Shown: positions 29,772-41,425, numbered from the stretch's first letter. The stretch: DNA of 64,000 nt from Paraburkholderia sp. DHOC27 (GCF_003429005.1 NZ_QVQV01000003.1:723-64722); one strand, 5' to 3'. Made by a program: numbers and translations. The notes: generated from the letters alone by a model not told the origin.

Positions 29772-29898
29772 AAACAACAGTCGACGCTTAAACATCGCGC
29801 AAGGCTGAGAAGATTATGTAAGCTGTCGCTCGCTGCCCTCGCTGTGGGCGCGGCTTGCACCACGGCAAAAGGGCCACATACGAGGAGATGAAATCAAT

Positions 29899-31137
29899 AT
29901 GAAGCACCAGGGAATGAAACAGCGCGGTGTTCTGCGCATGACTCAAGTGGCGATTGCCAGCGCAGCGTTCGCGTTGCTTGCAGCGTGCGGCGGGGGAAGC
30001 GGCAACAATAATTCGAGCAGCACGCCGGCAGGCGGCGTGAATCTTCAGGTGGTGTCGTTCGGCGACAGTCTGTCGGACGTGGGCACGTACTCCCCGGTGA
30101 TCGCCGCGGACTTCGGCGGTGGTCGCTTCACGACGAACCCGGGCGAAATCTGGACGCAAAAGGTTGCCGAATACTACGGCGGCACGCTGACCCCGGCGTA
30201 TCAAGGCGGCTTCGGTGATCCGCTGGTCGCCACCGGCGGCTATGGCTACGCGCAGGGCGGCTCGGACGTGGTCAATCCTGAAGGTGAAGGCTGGGCGCCC
30301 GACAACCTCGCGGCGACGACCGTGCCGGTGGTCACCCAGGTCAGCAACTATCTGGCCGCGCATCAGAGCTTCAACTCGAACCAGTTGGTGCTGATCAACG
30401 GCGGCGCCAACGACATTTTCCAGTACGCGACTGACGCCAATCTGGCGGCGCTCGGCGCTGAACTGCAGACGGGATACCCGGCAGCCGTGAAGGCGGGTCT
30501 GGTGCCGAATACGCAGGCAGGCGAGGTGACGTTCATCGCAGGTTACCTGCAACAAACGAATAGCCCGATTTATCAGGCGGCTGTCGCGCTGGCGGGTCAG
30601 ATCCAGACCATCGCCGGTTCGGGCGCGAAGCATATCGTGCTGATGACCATTCCGGACATCGGCCAGACGCCCCTCGGTGTGGCCGCCAACGCGCAGACGC
30701 CTGGCGCGGCTGCGTTGTTGACCGGCATCACGGCCGCGTACAACGGTATCCTCGAACAGGCTATCGCACCGCTGGCAACGTCCGGCACCGTGATCGTCGC
30801 TGATGCGTTCACGTGGCTCGACACCGTCGCACTGCCGAACGCCGCCGCCGAAGGCTTCACGGTCACCAACACGGGTACGGCGTGTAACCTGACGGCAATG
30901 GCCGCTAATGCTACGGCATACGCAACGGCGAACCCGTCCGTGACGCAAGGTCTGACGCCGCAGCAGTACGGCGCGCAGTTCGCGTCGTCGCTGTTCTGCT
31001 CGCCGCAGAACTACACGGTGGCCGGTGCCGATCAGACCTATATGTTCGCGGATACGGTCCACCCGAGCACGCATACGCACGCACTGTTCGCGCAGTACGT
31101 CGAGAAGACGATCGCGGCGACGGGATTGGGTAAGTGA
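29899..31137 (+). CDS. SGNH/GDSL-family lipoprotein esterase
   Basis: A 412-residue exported lipoprotein. The signal peptide ends with lipobox LLAAC (Cys30) followed by a Gly/Asn/Ser-rich linker. The GDSL block I is SFGDSLSDVGTYSP (nucleophile Ser57), block III is INGGANDIF, and the C-terminal DxxH is DTVHPSTHTH. It hydrolyses esters or lipids at the cell surface or periplasm. Unlike EstA-type relatives it has no C-terminal autotransporter barrel. It is followed directly by a terminator. Confidence 0.9.
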   Translation: MKHQGMKQRGVLRMTQVAIASAAFALLAACGGGSGNNNSSSTPAGGVNLQVVSFGDSLSDVGTYSPVIAADFGGGRFTTNPGEIWTQKVAEYYGGTLTPAYQGGFGDPLVATGGYGYAQGGSDVVNPEGEGWAPDNLAATTVPVVTQVSNYLAAHQSFNSNQLVLINGGANDIFQYATDANLAALGAELQTGYPAAVKAGLVPNTQAGEVTFIAGYLQQTNSPIYQAAVALAGQIQTIAGSGAKHIVLMTIPDIGQTPLGVAANAQTPGAAALLTGITAAYNGILEQAIAPLATSGTVIVADAFTWLDTVALPNAAAEGFTVTNTGTACNLTAMAANATAYATANPSVTQGLTPQQYGAQFASSLFCSPQNYTVAGADQTYMFADTVHPSTHTHALFAQYVEKTIAATGLGK

Positions 31138-31194
31138 TTTAATGCAGCGCGGGCGGTGGGCTTGATTAGCTGCCGCTCATGCGCTGATGATGAG

Positions 31195-31231
31195 AAAGGC
31201 CCGGTGTGGTTTAGCTGGGCCTTTTTTCTTT
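31195..31231 (+). terminator. Intrinsic terminator of the GDSL esterase gene
   Basis: The stem AAAGGCCC / GGGCCTTT with a 14-base loop is followed by a run of T, 58 bases after the esterase stop codon. Confidence 0.88.
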
Positions 31232-31337
31232 GGCGGCGCGGGTGATCAAGGCGGGACGTTATGCGCTAGCTAGCGGTTAGCTGGTTGCCTGAAGGTGGCA
31301 TCTCGCCTCTTGCCGCGGACCGTCGTGCGTCCTGCTG

Positions 31338-31387
31338 TTGCGCTTGAAACGCCGCAGCGGCCCACCTTGGCCGGTCATTCACCGCGA
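31338..31387 (-). repeat. Degenerate second copy of the tsaC 3' end
   Basis: This 50-base block is about 80 percent identical to 31443-31492, the end of tsaC, at an offset of 105 bases in the same orientation. Read on the minus strand it would encode AVNDRPRWAAAAFQAQ, close to the real C-terminus AVNDRLGRAAAAFEAQ. It lies 49 bases beyond the tsaC stop. It looks like the remnant of a duplication or of an alternative gene end. The rest of the gap (31232-31337) holds nothing I recognise. Confidence 0.75.
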
Positions 31388-31436
31388 GCAACGAGTTCGC
31401 TGCAGGCAAACGGCTTCGTAGTGCTGGTCGCCGGCC

Positions 31437-32606
31437 CTACCCTTGCGCTTCAAACGCCGCCGCAGCGCGCCCAAGCCGGTCATTAACCGCGATCCATTCA
31501 ATCGAATCGGGCAACTTTTCGATCAGGATACGCGTGACATTGGCGCGATCCAAAGCCCGCAACAAGCCGTACAACTCGCGCGCGTAAACATGCGGGTCTT
31601 CAGGCGCAGCGATGAAATGCACGCCTTCCGCTTCGGCCCACCGGCCGGCGCGTGAAACGCGGGCCACCAGCGCCACACGTTGGTTCGGTTCGCGCGCCGC
31701 CAGCATCGGCTCCAGCGCCTCGAACGGCAGCAACGCCAACGGCGTGCGCGGCGCGTAGTGTGCCTTGAGCGTGCCGGAGGCACGCGGCGCCGTGGCGTCC
31801 GAGCCGTCTGGCAGACGCGGCGCTTCGCCGAGCACCTCGGCAATATCCTGCGGCGTCACGCGCCCCGGGCGCAGCAGCGCAGGAAACCCACGCGACAGAT
31901 CGAGAATGGTCGACTCGATGCCCACGTCCGATGAACCGCCGTCGAGCACATGAATCGTGCCGCCGAATTCGTCGCGCACATGCTGCGCGGTGGTCGGGCT
32001 GACGTGGCCAAAGCGGTTCGCCGACGGCGCAGCAACGCCGCCATGCCCACCGCGTCGCGCGCTGAATGCCGAGAGCAGCGCCTGAGCCACCGGATGCGAC
32101 GGACAACGCAAGCCCACTGAACCCTGCCCGCCACTGACCGCCGCTGGAATATGCGCGGCGCGCTTGAGAATCAAGGTCAGCGGACCAGGCCAGAACGCGT
32201 CGATCAACCGTAATGCTTCGGGCGGCAGGTGCTCGACCCAGTAGCCAGGATCGCCATGCGGCGCGAGATGCACGATCACCGGATGATTCGCCGGGCGACC
32301 CTTCGCCGCGTAAATCCGCGCGACGGCATCCGGGCTTTGCGCGTCACCGCCCAGGCCGTAGACGGTTTCAGTGGGAAAGGCGACCAGTTCTCCCGCGTCG
32401 AGCAACGCAGCCGCGTGCTCGATGTGGGCGGCGCTCATCACCGGGCTAGGCGTGACGGCGGACGTCCCAGCGGCAACTTCCGACGGGCTGTGAACCGGGT
32501 TGTGAACATTGGTCTCACGCGAAGCGGCATCCACGCGCGCCACCTCTCCGGCTGAGGCTTCAGCAGGTTTCGACATGCTGCCCGGCGGTTTGCTTTGATC
32601 CGGCAT
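31437..32606 (-). CDS. tsaC: L-threonylcarbamoyladenylate synthase (Sua5/YrdC family)
   Basis: The enzyme makes threonylcarbamoyl-AMP for the t6A37 tRNA modification. The YrdC domain starts near residue 60 (IEHAAALLDAGELVAFPTETVYGLG) with the KGRP substrate loop. A Sua5-type C-terminal domain follows a linker with the APRASGTLKAHYAP motif, so this is the long Sua5 form (389 residues). The first about 58 residues are a low-complexity extension. Starts at MSKPAEAS or MSAAHIE are alternatives. It begins 16 bases after the purK stop, the last gene of the purine run. Confidence 0.92.
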   Translation of the reverse strand: MPDQSKPPGSMSKPAEASAGEVARVDAASRETNVHNPVHSPSEVAAGTSAVTPSPVMSAAHIEHAAALLDAGELVAFPTETVYGLGGDAQSPDAVARIYAAKGRPANHPVIVHLAPHGDPGYWVEHLPPEALRLIDAFWPGPLTLILKRAAHIPAAVSGGQGSVGLRCPSHPVAQALLSAFSARRGGHGGVAAPSANRFGHVSPTTAQHVRDEFGGTIHVLDGGSSDVGIESTILDLSRGFPALLRPGRVTPQDIAEVLGEAPRLPDGSDATAPRASGTLKAHYAPRTPLALLPFEALEPMLAAREPNQRVALVARVSRAGRWAEAEGVHFIAAPEDPHVYARELYGLLRALDRANVTRILIEKLPDSIEWIAVNDRLGRAAAAFEAQG

Positions 32607-32621
32607 GATGGCGCGTGCGTC

Positions 32622-33830
<1,209 letters not shown>

Positions 33831-33945
33831 TCACGGCCGACACGCATGGAGGCGTGCCGCGCCGGGGTCAGGCAATGGACTTCGGGACTTCTGTTTCGGT
33901 ACGGCTGTGCACGTGAAGACGCGCTGGCATCCGTCGCGTTTGCGC

Positions 33946-34473
33946 TTACAGCGGCGGCAACACCATTGCATGCGCGGCTTCGTTCTGCCGCACGCGGAAC
34001 GCCGCGAGCTGATTGGCGTACTCGTTCGACGTCACGCTCAAAATCGACACCGCGAACAACGCAGCATTTGCCGCGCCTGCCTCACCAATCGCAAAGGTCG
34101 CAACCGGCACGCCCTTGGGCATCTGCACGATGGAATGCAGCGAATCGACGCCCTTCAGATATTTGCTCGCCGCCGGCACACCCAGCACGGGCACGGTGGT
34201 TTTCGCGGCCAGCATACCCGGCAGGTGCGCGGCGCCGCCCGCACCCGCGATGATGGCGCGCAGGCCGCGCTCGCGCGCGCCCTCGGCGTAGGCGAACATC
34301 TCGTCGGGCATCCGGTGCGCGGACACGACCTTCGCTTCGTACGGTACGCCGAATTCCTGCAGGATCGCAACGGCGTGCTTCATGACTTCCCAGTCGGAAC
34401 TGGACCCCATCAACACACCGACGAGCGGTGCTGCATGCGTGTGTGCCTTCTGGGCGGACTGGACCTGACTCAT
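33946..34473 (-). CDS. purE: 5-(carboxyamino)imidazole ribonucleotide mutase
   Basis: A 175-residue class I PurE that turns N5-CAIR into CAIR. Family motifs are [13 protein letters not shown] near the N-terminus, the catalytic-region SAHRMPD, and [11 protein letters not shown]. It carries a short N-terminal extension of about 15 residues. It lies upstream of purK and downstream of purC, all in one direction. The 209-base gap between purC and purE (34474-34682) is low-complexity (repeated GCTGCT/GCTACT-like units) with no gene seen. Confidence 0.96.
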   Translation of the reverse strand: MSQVQSAQKAHTHAAPLVGVLMGSSSDWEVMKHAVAILQEFGVPYEAKVVSAHRMPDEMFAYAEGARERGLRAIIAGAGGAAHLPGMLAAKTTVPVLGVPAASKYLKGVDSLHSIVQMPKGVPVATFAIGEAGAANAALFAVSILSVTSNEYANQLAAFRVRQNEAAHAMVLPPL

Positions 34474-34682
34474 CTTGCGGGCTTCCTTATCGCTGCTGTT
34501 GCGCTGCTATCGCGCTACTGTCGTGTTGCCTTGGTACTGCCTCAGGCGGCCTTGCGGCTACCTTGGTGCTGCTTCAATGCCGGGGCCGCTGCCGCGCCAC
34601 CACCTGGTGCAGGTGCGGCGGCAGCCCGGCGCTGCCTTGATCGCGGGCTTTGCGGCCTGCTTCACGGAAACGTTGCCCGCCC

Positions 34683-35573
34683 TCAGGCGAGCTTTTCCCC
34701 AGTTAGACGCTCAAGTGCTTCCTGATACTTCGCGGCCGTCTTCGTGACCACTTCGTCCGGCAGCTTCGGCGCCGGCGGCTCTTTCTTCCACGGCTGGGTT
34801 TCCAGCCAGTCGCGCACGAACTGCTTGTCGAAGGACGGCGGATTGGTGCCGACCTGGTACTGGTCAGCCGGCCAGAAGCGCGAGGAATCGGCGGTGAGGG
34901 CTTCGTCCATCAGGTACAACTTGCCCTGATTGTCGAGGCCGAATTCAAACTTGGTGTCGGCGATGATGATGCCGCGCGTGGCCGCATACTCCGCCGCTTC
35001 CTTGTACAGCTTGATCGAGATGTCGCGGATCGTGGCCGACAGTTCGGTGCCGATGCGACGCTCCATGTCGTCGTACGTGATGTTCTCGTCGTGATGGCCC
35101 ATTTCGGCCTTGGCGGCCGGCGTGAAGATGGGCTCGGGCAGCTTTTGCGCGTTTTGCAGGCCCGGCGGCAGCTCGACGCCGCACACGGCGCCGGTGGCCT
35201 GATAGTCTTTCCAGCCGCTGCCGGCCAGATAGCCGCGCACCACCGCCTCGACCAGGATCGGCTCGAGGCGCTTGACCACGACCGCGCGGCCCTTCACCTG
35301 CTCGGCTTCGTCTGCCGCCACTACCGACTCAGGCGCCACGCCCGTGAGGTGGTTCGGCACGATGTGCTTGAGCTTGTCGAACCAGAAATTGGCCATCTGG
35401 TTCAGCACGCGACCCTTGTTCGGAATCGGCTCGCCCATGATGACGTCGAACGCCGACAGACGGTCTGTCGTGACGATCAGCAACTGGTCATTGCCCACCG
35501 CGTAGTTGTCGCGGACCTTGCCGCGGCCAAGCAGCGGCAGCGAGCGGAGCGTGGATTCGTAGAGGGTAGACAT
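34683..35573 (-). CDS. purC: Phosphoribosylaminoimidazole-succinocarboxamide synthase (SAICAR synthase)
   Basis: A 296-residue enzyme joining aspartate to CAIR in purine synthesis. Motifs include GRGKVRDNY at the N-terminus, [15 protein letters not shown], and DTKFEFGLD near the C-terminal half. This is the longer SAICAR synthase form, which also occurs in yeast and many Proteobacteria. It starts the purC-purE-purK-tsaC series and is preceded by a possible terminator of fba. Confidence 0.96.
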   Translation of the reverse strand: MSTLYESTLRSLPLLGRGKVRDNYAVGNDQLLIVTTDRLSAFDVIMGEPIPNKGRVLNQMANFWFDKLKHIVPNHLTGVAPESVVAADEAEQVKGRAVVVKRLEPILVEAVVRGYLAGSGWKDYQATGAVCGVELPPGLQNAQKLPEPIFTPAAKAEMGHHDENITYDDMERRIGTELSATIRDISIKLYKEAAEYAATRGIIIADTKFEFGLDNQGKLYLMDEALTADSSRFWPADQYQVGTNPPSFDKQFVRDWLETQPWKKEPPAPKLPDEVVTKTAAKYQEALERLTGEKLA

Positions 35574-35615
35574 CGTCGTAGTTCGCTAGAAATGAGGCAA
35601 AAATGAGACCGGAAC

Positions 35616-35655
35616 AAAAGGGAAACGCCGTTCCCCCTATGATGCGGGAACGGCG
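35616..35655 (-). terminator. Probable terminator downstream of fba
   Basis: A perfect 10-bp stem (CGCCGTTCCC / GGGAACGGCG, ten-base loop) is followed on the minus strand by TTTCCCTTTT. It starts 55 bases past the fba stop codon. The T-run is interrupted, so termination may be partial, with read-through into purC. Confidence 0.6.
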
Positions 35656-35709
35656 AAGCGGACGGCAACCTGGCCGGATGGCCAGGTTCGTACTGCAATA
35701 CAGCCCAGC

Positions 35710-36774
35710 TTAACGGACGACCTGCGCAAGCTCGCCCGACTTGTACTTCTCGGCAATTTTATCAAGCGGGACCGGCTTGATCTTGCCAGCCTGCCCTTCG
35801 CAGCCAAATTGCATGTAGCGCTGCAGGCAAATCTTCTTCGCGGCTTCGCGGGCCGGCTTCAGGTAATCGCGCGGATCGAACTTGCCCGGATTTTCCGCCA
35901 TGTAGCGGCGGATCGCCCCGGTGATCGCCAGACGCAGGTCAGTGTCGATATTAACCTTGCGCACGCCGTGCTTGATGCCTTCCTGAATTTCCTCGACCGG
36001 CACGCCGTAGGTTTCCTTCATATCGCCGCCAAATTCGCGGATTTCCGCCAGCAACTCCTGCGGCACCGAAGACGAACCGTGCATCACGAGGTGCGTATTC
36101 GGAATGCGCCGGTGAATGTCCTTGATGCGCTGAATGGACAGAATATCGCCGGTGGGCTTCTTGCTGAACTTGTACGCGCCGTGTGACGTGCCGATGGCAA
36201 TGGCGAGCGCGTCGCACTGCGTGAGCTTGACGAAGTCGGCGGCCTGCTCCGGATCGGTCAACAGTTGCTCGCGGGTCATCGTGCCTTCCGCGCCGTGGCC
36301 GTCTTCCTTGTCGCCCTTCATCGTTTCCAGCGAACCCAGCACGCCGAGTTCTGCTTCCACCGTGACGCCGATGGAATGCGCGGCTTCCACCACCTTGCGC
36401 GACACCTCGACGTTGTACTCGTACGACGCCACCGACTTGCCGTCCGCTTCCAGCGAGCCATCCATCATCACGCTGGAAAAACCGCTGCGGATCGCCGCCA
36501 TGCACACTGCCGGCGACTGCCCGTGATCCTGATGCATCACGACCGGAATATGCGGATACGACTCCACGGCTGCTTCGATCAGATGACGCAAAAACGGCTC
36601 GCCCGCGTACTTCCGCGCGCCCGCCGAGGCCTGCATGATGACGGGGGCGTTGACCTGATCCGCCGCTGCCATGATGGCCTGCACCTGCTCCAGATTGTTC
36701 ACGTTGAATGCCGGAAGCCCGTAGCCGTGTTCAGCGGCGTGGTCCAGCAGTTGACGCATTGATACGAGAGGCAT
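35710..36774 (-). CDS. fba: Class II fructose-1,6-bisphosphate aldolase
   Basis: A zinc-dependent aldolase of 354 residues for glycolysis and gluconeogenesis. The start at 36774 has GGAG eight bases upstream and gives the family N-terminus [19 protein letters not shown]. Key motifs are VMHQDHGQS (catalytic Asp and zinc His), GVTVEAELG, the zinc-binding GTSHGAYKF and VMHGSSSVP. The length and motif spacing fit the Calvin-cycle-type subgroup. An in-frame extension to 36861 is not supported. It follows pyk in the glycolytic cluster. Confidence 0.96.
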   Translation of the reverse strand: MPLVSMRQLLDHAAEHGYGLPAFNVNNLEQVQAIMAAADQVNAPVIMQASAGARKYAGEPFLRHLIEAAVESYPHIPVVMHQDHGQSPAVCMAAIRSGFSSVMMDGSLEADGKSVASYEYNVEVSRKVVEAAHSIGVTVEAELGVLGSLETMKGDKEDGHGAEGTMTREQLLTDPEQAADFVKLTQCDALAIAIGTSHGAYKFSKKPTGDILSIQRIKDIHRRIPNTHLVMHGSSSVPQELLAEIREFGGDMKETYGVPVEEIQEGIKHGVRKVNIDTDLRLAITGAIRRYMAENPGKFDPRDYLKPAREAAKKICLQRYMQFGCEGQAGKIKPVPLDKIAEKYKSGELAQVVR

Positions 36775-36965
36775 GCATGTACTCCAAAGTTGAAACGAAA
36801 CCTGTGCCGCCGGCATCTTTTTTCGATTCAATCGCGAAGCAGACCGCCACCCCTTGCGCATCCAGCCATCTGCGAGCCCGCAAGCTCGCGCTACTCACTG
36901 GTGCGTCGCCTCTCATGGAGCGTTCAACCTGCTTCGCCGTGCCGATCAAGCAGATTTGAAGCCGA

Positions 36966-38402
36966 TCAATACGGTTCGCCCACCCGCACGATCTTCAGCG
37001 TGTTCGTTCCGCCGGCTGCGCCCATCGGCTCGCCGACCGTCAGCACGACCATGTCGCCGCGCGACGCATAGCCCTTGCTGACCACCGTCTCCAGCGCCTG
37101 CTGCAGCGCCGTGTCGCGGTCGCTGCTGCTGTCCAGATGCAGCGACGTGACATTGCGGTAGAGGGCCATGGCGCGCTCGCTGCTCACCCGCGGCGTGAGC
37201 GCGAAGATGGGTACGTGCGACCAGTGGCGCGACATCCACAGCGCGGTGGAACCCGACTCCGTCAACGCGACGATGGCCTTGGCGCCCAGGTGGAACGCGG
37301 TGAACAGCGCGCCCATGGCGATGGACTGGTCGATGCGCGTGAACGTGCGGTCGAGGAAATCCTTGTCCAGTTCGGACAGTTCCGACTTCTCCGCTTCCAC
37401 GCAGATGGCAGCCATCGTTTCGATGGTCACCACCGGGTATTTGCCGGCCGCGGATTCCGCCGACAGCATCACCGCGTCCGTGCCGTCGAGCACGGCGTTG
37501 GCCACGTCCGACACTTCGGCGCGGGTCGGCACCGGCGCGTAGATCATGGACTCCATCATCTGCGTGGCCGTGATGACGAACTTGTTCGATTCACGCGCCA
37601 TGCGGATCATGCGCTTTTGCAAGGCCGGCACCGCGGCATTGCCCACTTCCACGGCCAGGTCGCCACGCGCGACCATGATGCCGTCCGACGCGTCGAGAAT
37701 GCCCTGCAGCGCCGGAATCGCTTCCGCGCGCTCGATCTTGGCGATCATCTTCGGCTTGATGCCGTACGGCGCGCCGGCGATGTTGGCGAGCTGACGGGCC
37801 ATTTCCATGTCGGTGGCGTTCTTGGGGAACGATACCGCGACAAAATCCACGCCCAGCGACATGGCCGTGCGGATGTCTTCCATGTCCTTGGCGGTAAGCG
37901 CCGGCGCCGTGAGGCCGCCGCCCTGGCGGTTGATACCCTTGTTGTTCGACAGTTCGCCGCCGATCTTCACGGTGGTGTGGATCTCGCTGCCGAGCACACG
38001 CACCACGTTCAGCACGATCAGGCCGTCGTTGAGCAACAGCACGTCGCCCGGTTTCAGGTCGCGCGGCAGGTCCTTGTAGTCGAGGCCGACGCGGTCGTCG
38101 TTGCCGAGTTCGCATTCGGCGTCGAGGATGAACGCAGCGCCCGGCACGAGCGTGGTCTTGCCGTTTTCAAATTTGCCGACCCGGATCTTCGGGCCCTGCA
38201 GGTCAGCCATGATGGCAACTTCACGGCCTGCCTGGCGGGCCGCTTCGCGCACGAACTCGGCACGCTGGCGGTGATCGTCGGCCGTGCCGTGCGAGAAATT
38301 AAGGCGCACCACATCGAGTCCTGCCTGAATCATTTGCAGCAGGACTTCCGGCGTGCTGGATGCCGGGCCGATAGTGGCGACAATCTTGGTGGCGCGATGC
38401 AT
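36966..38402 (-). CDS. pyk: Pyruvate kinase
   Basis: Catalyses phosphoenolpyruvate plus ADP to pyruvate plus ATP. It has 478 residues from the start at 38402, which follows GAGGAG and gives MHRATKIVATIGPASS. The active-site segment is near 215-230 (MIAKIERAEAI, with the catalytic Lys and Glu), followed by MVARGDLAVEVG. The C-terminal domain is complete. A 140-residue in-frame upstream extension is only antisense-like sequence and is rejected. Confidence 0.97.
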   Translation of the reverse strand: MHRATKIVATIGPASSTPEVLLQMIQAGLDVVRLNFSHGTADDHRQRAEFVREAARQAGREVAIMADLQGPKIRVGKFENGKTTLVPGAAFILDAECELGNDDRVGLDYKDLPRDLKPGDVLLLNDGLIVLNVVRVLGSEIHTTVKIGGELSNNKGINRQGGGLTAPALTAKDMEDIRTAMSLGVDFVAVSFPKNATDMEMARQLANIAGAPYGIKPKMIAKIERAEAIPALQGILDASDGIMVARGDLAVEVGNAAVPALQKRMIRMARESNKFVITATQMMESMIYAPVPTRAEVSDVANAVLDGTDAVMLSAESAAGKYPVVTIETMAAICVEAEKSELSELDKDFLDRTFTRIDQSIAMGALFTAFHLGAKAIVALTESGSTALWMSRHWSHVPIFALTPRVSSERAMALYRNVTSLHLDSSSDRDTALQQALETVVSKGYASRGDMVVLTVGEPMGAAGGTNTLKIVRVGEPY

Positions 38403-38652
38403 GAGTCTCCTCGTCTGGATGGGATCGCTGGAATGAGCGCTGCGAGTGGGGTGCGGAGGCTGCGCACCCAAAGGTGCTATGGGGAGTGGCGCGCCAGTTG
38501 AAACCGGCGTCGCTTTATGGGTGATGGCGGTGTTCGATACCGGCGCGTGAAGCGCCAGCGGCGGACGCGTTGCTTCGCTGACCTGAACCTTCGACGACGC
38601 TGGCTTCACCCGCGTCCTGCCAACTTTTGCCGATGAGGAGCGAGTGGCCACG

Positions 38653-39846
38653 TTATGCCCGCGATTCCAGGACTTCGACCGCCGGCAGCTTCTTGCCCTC
38701 GAGGAATTCGAGGAAAGCGCCGCCGCCCGTCGAGATGTAGCTGATCTTGTCCTGGATGTTGTACTTGGCAATGGCCGCGAGTGTGTCGCCGCCACCGGCA
38801 ATCGAGAACGCCGGCGATTTCGCAATCGCGTCTGCCAGCGTCTTGGTGCCGTTGCCGAACTGGTCGAATTCGAACACGCCGACCGGACCGTTCCACACGA
38901 TCGTGCCGGCTTTCTCGAGCTGCGCGGCGAGTGCCTTAGCGGTTTCCGGTCCGATGTCGAGGATCAGGTCGTCGTCCTGCACGTCCGCTACCGCCTTCAC
39001 TTCGGCCTTCGCGGTGGGCGAAAACTCCTTGGCGGTGACGACGTCCGTCGGGATGGGCACCGACGCGCCGCGTGCCTTGGCCTGGTCGATGATGGCCTTC
39101 GCTTCGTTCACCAGATCGGCTTCGGCGAGCGACTTGCCGATCTTCAGACCGGCCGCCAGCATGAACGTGTTGGCGATGCCGCCGCCGACGATCAACTGAT
39201 CGACCTTTTCGGCCAGCGACTTCAGGATGGTCAGCTTGGTGGACACCTTCGAACCGGCGACGATCGCCACCAGCGGACGCTTCGGTGCGCCGAGTGCGTT
39301 GCCGAGCGCGTCGAGTTCAGCGGCGAGCAGCGGGCCGGCGCAGGCCACGGGCGCGTACTTCGCGATGCCGTGGGTGGTGGCTTCGGCGCGGTGCGCCGTG
39401 CCGAACGCGTCGTTCACGTAGACGTCGCAGAGCTTGGCCATCTTCTGCGCGAGCTCATCGGAATCCTTCTTTTCGCCCTTGTTGACGCGGCAGTTTTCCA
39501 GCAGCACGACCTGGCCCGGCGCGACATTCACGCCGTTTTCCACCCAGTTCGCCACCAGTGGCACGTCGCGGCCAAGCAGCTCGCCGAGGCGCTTGCCGAC
39601 CGGCGCGAGCGAGTCTTCCGGCTTGAAGTCGCCTTCAGTGGGACGGCCCAGATGCGAAGTGACCATGACCGCGGCGCCCGCCTCGAGCGCAGCCTTGATG
39701 GCCGGCACGGAAGCGCGGATACGGGTGTCTTCGGTGATGTTGCCTTGATCGTCCTGCGGCACGTTCAGATCGGCGCGGATGAATACGCGTTTGCCGGACA
39801 GTTTGCCTTCAGCGATCAGATCGGAGAGACGCAATACCTGGTTCAT
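38653..39846 (-). CDS. pgk: Phosphoglycerate kinase
   Basis: A glycolytic kinase of 397 residues interconverting 1,3-bisphosphoglycerate and 3-phosphoglycerate. Motifs are the N-terminal [14 protein letters not shown] (signature with Arg and Asp for substrate), TSHLGRP, and the C-terminal nucleotide-binding GPVGVFE and SIAGGGDT. It is the first gene of the pgk-pyk-fba series, separated from pyk by 250 bases with no gene in them. Confidence 0.97.
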   Translation of the reverse strand: MNQVLRLSDLIAEGKLSGKRVFIRADLNVPQDDQGNITEDTRIRASVPAIKAALEAGAAVMVTSHLGRPTEGDFKPEDSLAPVGKRLGELLGRDVPLVANWVENGVNVAPGQVVLLENCRVNKGEKKDSDELAQKMAKLCDVYVNDAFGTAHRAEATTHGIAKYAPVACAGPLLAAELDALGNALGAPKRPLVAIVAGSKVSTKLTILKSLAEKVDQLIVGGGIANTFMLAAGLKIGKSLAEADLVNEAKAIIDQAKARGASVPIPTDVVTAKEFSPTAKAEVKAVADVQDDDLILDIGPETAKALAAQLEKAGTIVWNGPVGVFEFDQFGNGTKTLADAIAKSPAFSIAGGGDTLAAIAKYNIQDKISYISTGGGAFLEFLEGKKLPAVEVLESRA

Positions 39847-40044
39847 GGGCGTTTGTGTGCGGTTGTGTGGAAGGCGGTGACGGAGCGCGCGAACTGCCTC
39901 CGGCGAAGCGCGACCCGGCTAAGCACCGCCAGGGCTGCCCTTCGAACCGGCGCTAACGGCTTGAGCCGCCGCCTCGCGCAGCGTTCCGGGAGTCGAGTAT
40001 TTTAACCGATCCCCACTGCGTCATGCCGCGCTTCAAGGCGAATG

Positions 40045-40109
40045 TCCCGTATTTGGGAGATACGTGTCGAAGCGGTGACACGCATGGGTTCGATGTTGCG
40101 ACGCAACAT
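40045..40109. repeat. Cluster of three inverted repeats between azlD and pgk
   Basis: Three successive palindromes are packed in 65 bases: TCCC-gtattt-GGGA (40045-40058), CGTGTC-8-GACACG (40063-40082) and the perfect ATGTTGCG-A-CGCAACAT (40093-40109). None is followed by a T-run in either direction. The last ends 13 bases after the azlD stop. They may be operators for pgk or Rho-independent-like structures without a tract. Confidence 0.55.
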
Positions 40110-40122
40110 TGCATAACACCGC

Positions 40123-40446
40123 TCAAAAGACGAGCCGTAAAGCGGTGAACACCAGCATGCCGACGACGATCGTGCCGAGCATCGTGCGCCGCCACAAGAA
40201 CCAGCCGAGGCCGGCGAGCGTGCCGTAGAAGGCATGGTTGGACAGCCCGAACGACAGCCCGCTGGGCGTCATCAGCACATCCGGGAGAACGACGGCGATG
40301 AGCGCCGCGGCCGGCGCGTAGCGCAACATGCGCTGCACGCGCGCCGGCAATACCGTGCGCTCGCCGCCGATCAGGAACAGCGCCCGTGTCAGCGCCGTGA
40401 CGAACATCATGCCGAAGATGGCGAGCCAGATTTGCGTGGAGGTCAT
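40123..40446 (-). CDS. azlD: AzlD-family branched-chain amino acid export subunit
   Basis: A small membrane protein of 107 residues with four hydrophobic segments, matching the AzlD (BrnE) family. With AzlC it forms an exporter of branched-chain amino acids or analogues. It overlaps azlC by four bases (ATGA), so the two are translated together. Divergent ilvE upstream fits a branched-chain amino acid theme. Confidence 0.9.
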   Translation of the reverse strand: MTSTQIWLAIFGMMFVTALTRALFLIGGERTVLPARVQRMLRYAPAAALIAVVLPDVLMTPSGLSFGLSNHAFYGTLAGLGWFLWRRTMLGTIVVGMLVFTALRLVF

Positions 40447-41189
40447 GGGGAATCTCCGGCGCTGTTGCGGATGCGGCGCAGGTCGGCGCGCTCCACCAGC
40501 AGGTCGACGCCGCTGCCCGCAACGATTGCCATCACGACGGCGAGCGGCAAGGCGAGGCGGTACGGCAGGTCGAAGGCCAGCAGGGCCAGCACGCCGGCCA
40601 CGCTCACAGCCACCAGCGTTGAGCGGCTGGTGATCGCGGAGACCATCACTGGAATCAGCGCCAGCGTGCCGGCCAGCGCGAGACCCCAGTTATCCGGAAT
40701 CAGGCTCGCCAGCAGAATGCCGATGATCGACGAGACCTGCCAGGACAGCCAGCTCGCGATGGCCATGCCCCAGTAATACGATTCCTTGCCCGGCACGTAA
40801 CCGGTCTGAAAGCTCTTGCGCTGAAACAGCAGGTAAATCACGTCGCCGTTGAAGTATCCGAGCACGATGCGACGCCACATGGACAGATACGAAAAGTGCG
40901 GCGCGAGGCCCGCGCTGAAAATCACAAACCGCGTATTGACCATCGCCGCGGTGAGCAGCACGGTCCAGACCGGCAATTTGGCGGAGAGCAGCGGCAGCAC
41001 GGCCAGTTGCGACGAACCGGCGTAGCAGAGCAGCGACATGGTGAGCGCCTGCGGCAGCGTGAGCGCGGATTTGCTCATGGCAATGCCGGTGACGAGCCCC
41101 CAGGAGAAGATTGCCATCAGCGTGGGCGAATAATCGCGCACGCCTTCGCGGAAAGCTTGGCGGTCGAGTTCGGAGAGGCTACCAGGCAT
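40443..41189 (-). CDS. azlC: AzlC-family branched-chain amino acid exporter subunit
   Basis: A membrane protein of 248 residues with about seven hydrophobic helices and the family motif LLCYAGSSQLA near residue 45. The start at 41189 (MPGSLSELDRQAFREG) gives the normal AzlC length, although no good Shine-Dalgarno precedes it. An in-frame extension to 41327 is unlikely. It is paired with AzlD and divergent from ilvE across 236 bases. Confidence 0.9.
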   Translation of the reverse strand: MPGSLSELDRQAFREGVRDYSPTLMAIFSWGLVTGIAMSKSALTLPQALTMSLLCYAGSSQLAVLPLLSAKLPVWTVLLTAAMVNTRFVIFSAGLAPHFSYLSMWRRIVLGYFNGDVIYLLFQRKSFQTGYVPGKESYYWGMAIASWLSWQVSSIIGILLASLIPDNWGLALAGTLALIPVMVSAITSRSTLVAVSVAGVLALLAFDLPYRLALPLAVVMAIVAGSGVDLLVERADLRRIRNSAGDSP

Positions 41190-41425
41190 GAGACGAAAGC
41201 CGCTGGCCGCGACGGCATGGAGTCGGCGCCAGGTCGACGAACACCCGCTGGCGCATTCGGATGACTGTTTATTCGTGCGCGGAATTATAGCGTCCGGTAT
41301 GCGGCCAAATGCCCGTTGCGTGTGCAAAAGACGTTAAAATGACGGACTTCGCCGCTTACCGGCCTGTTTGACGGCTGCCGTGGGCGGTGCGCACCACCTC
41401 ACAACCGCACCCGCTGGAGAATCGT

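Noticed and set aside
37137..38501. A 454-codon plus-strand frame
   Set aside because: It is antisense to pyruvate kinase, and its composition shows it is a shadow.
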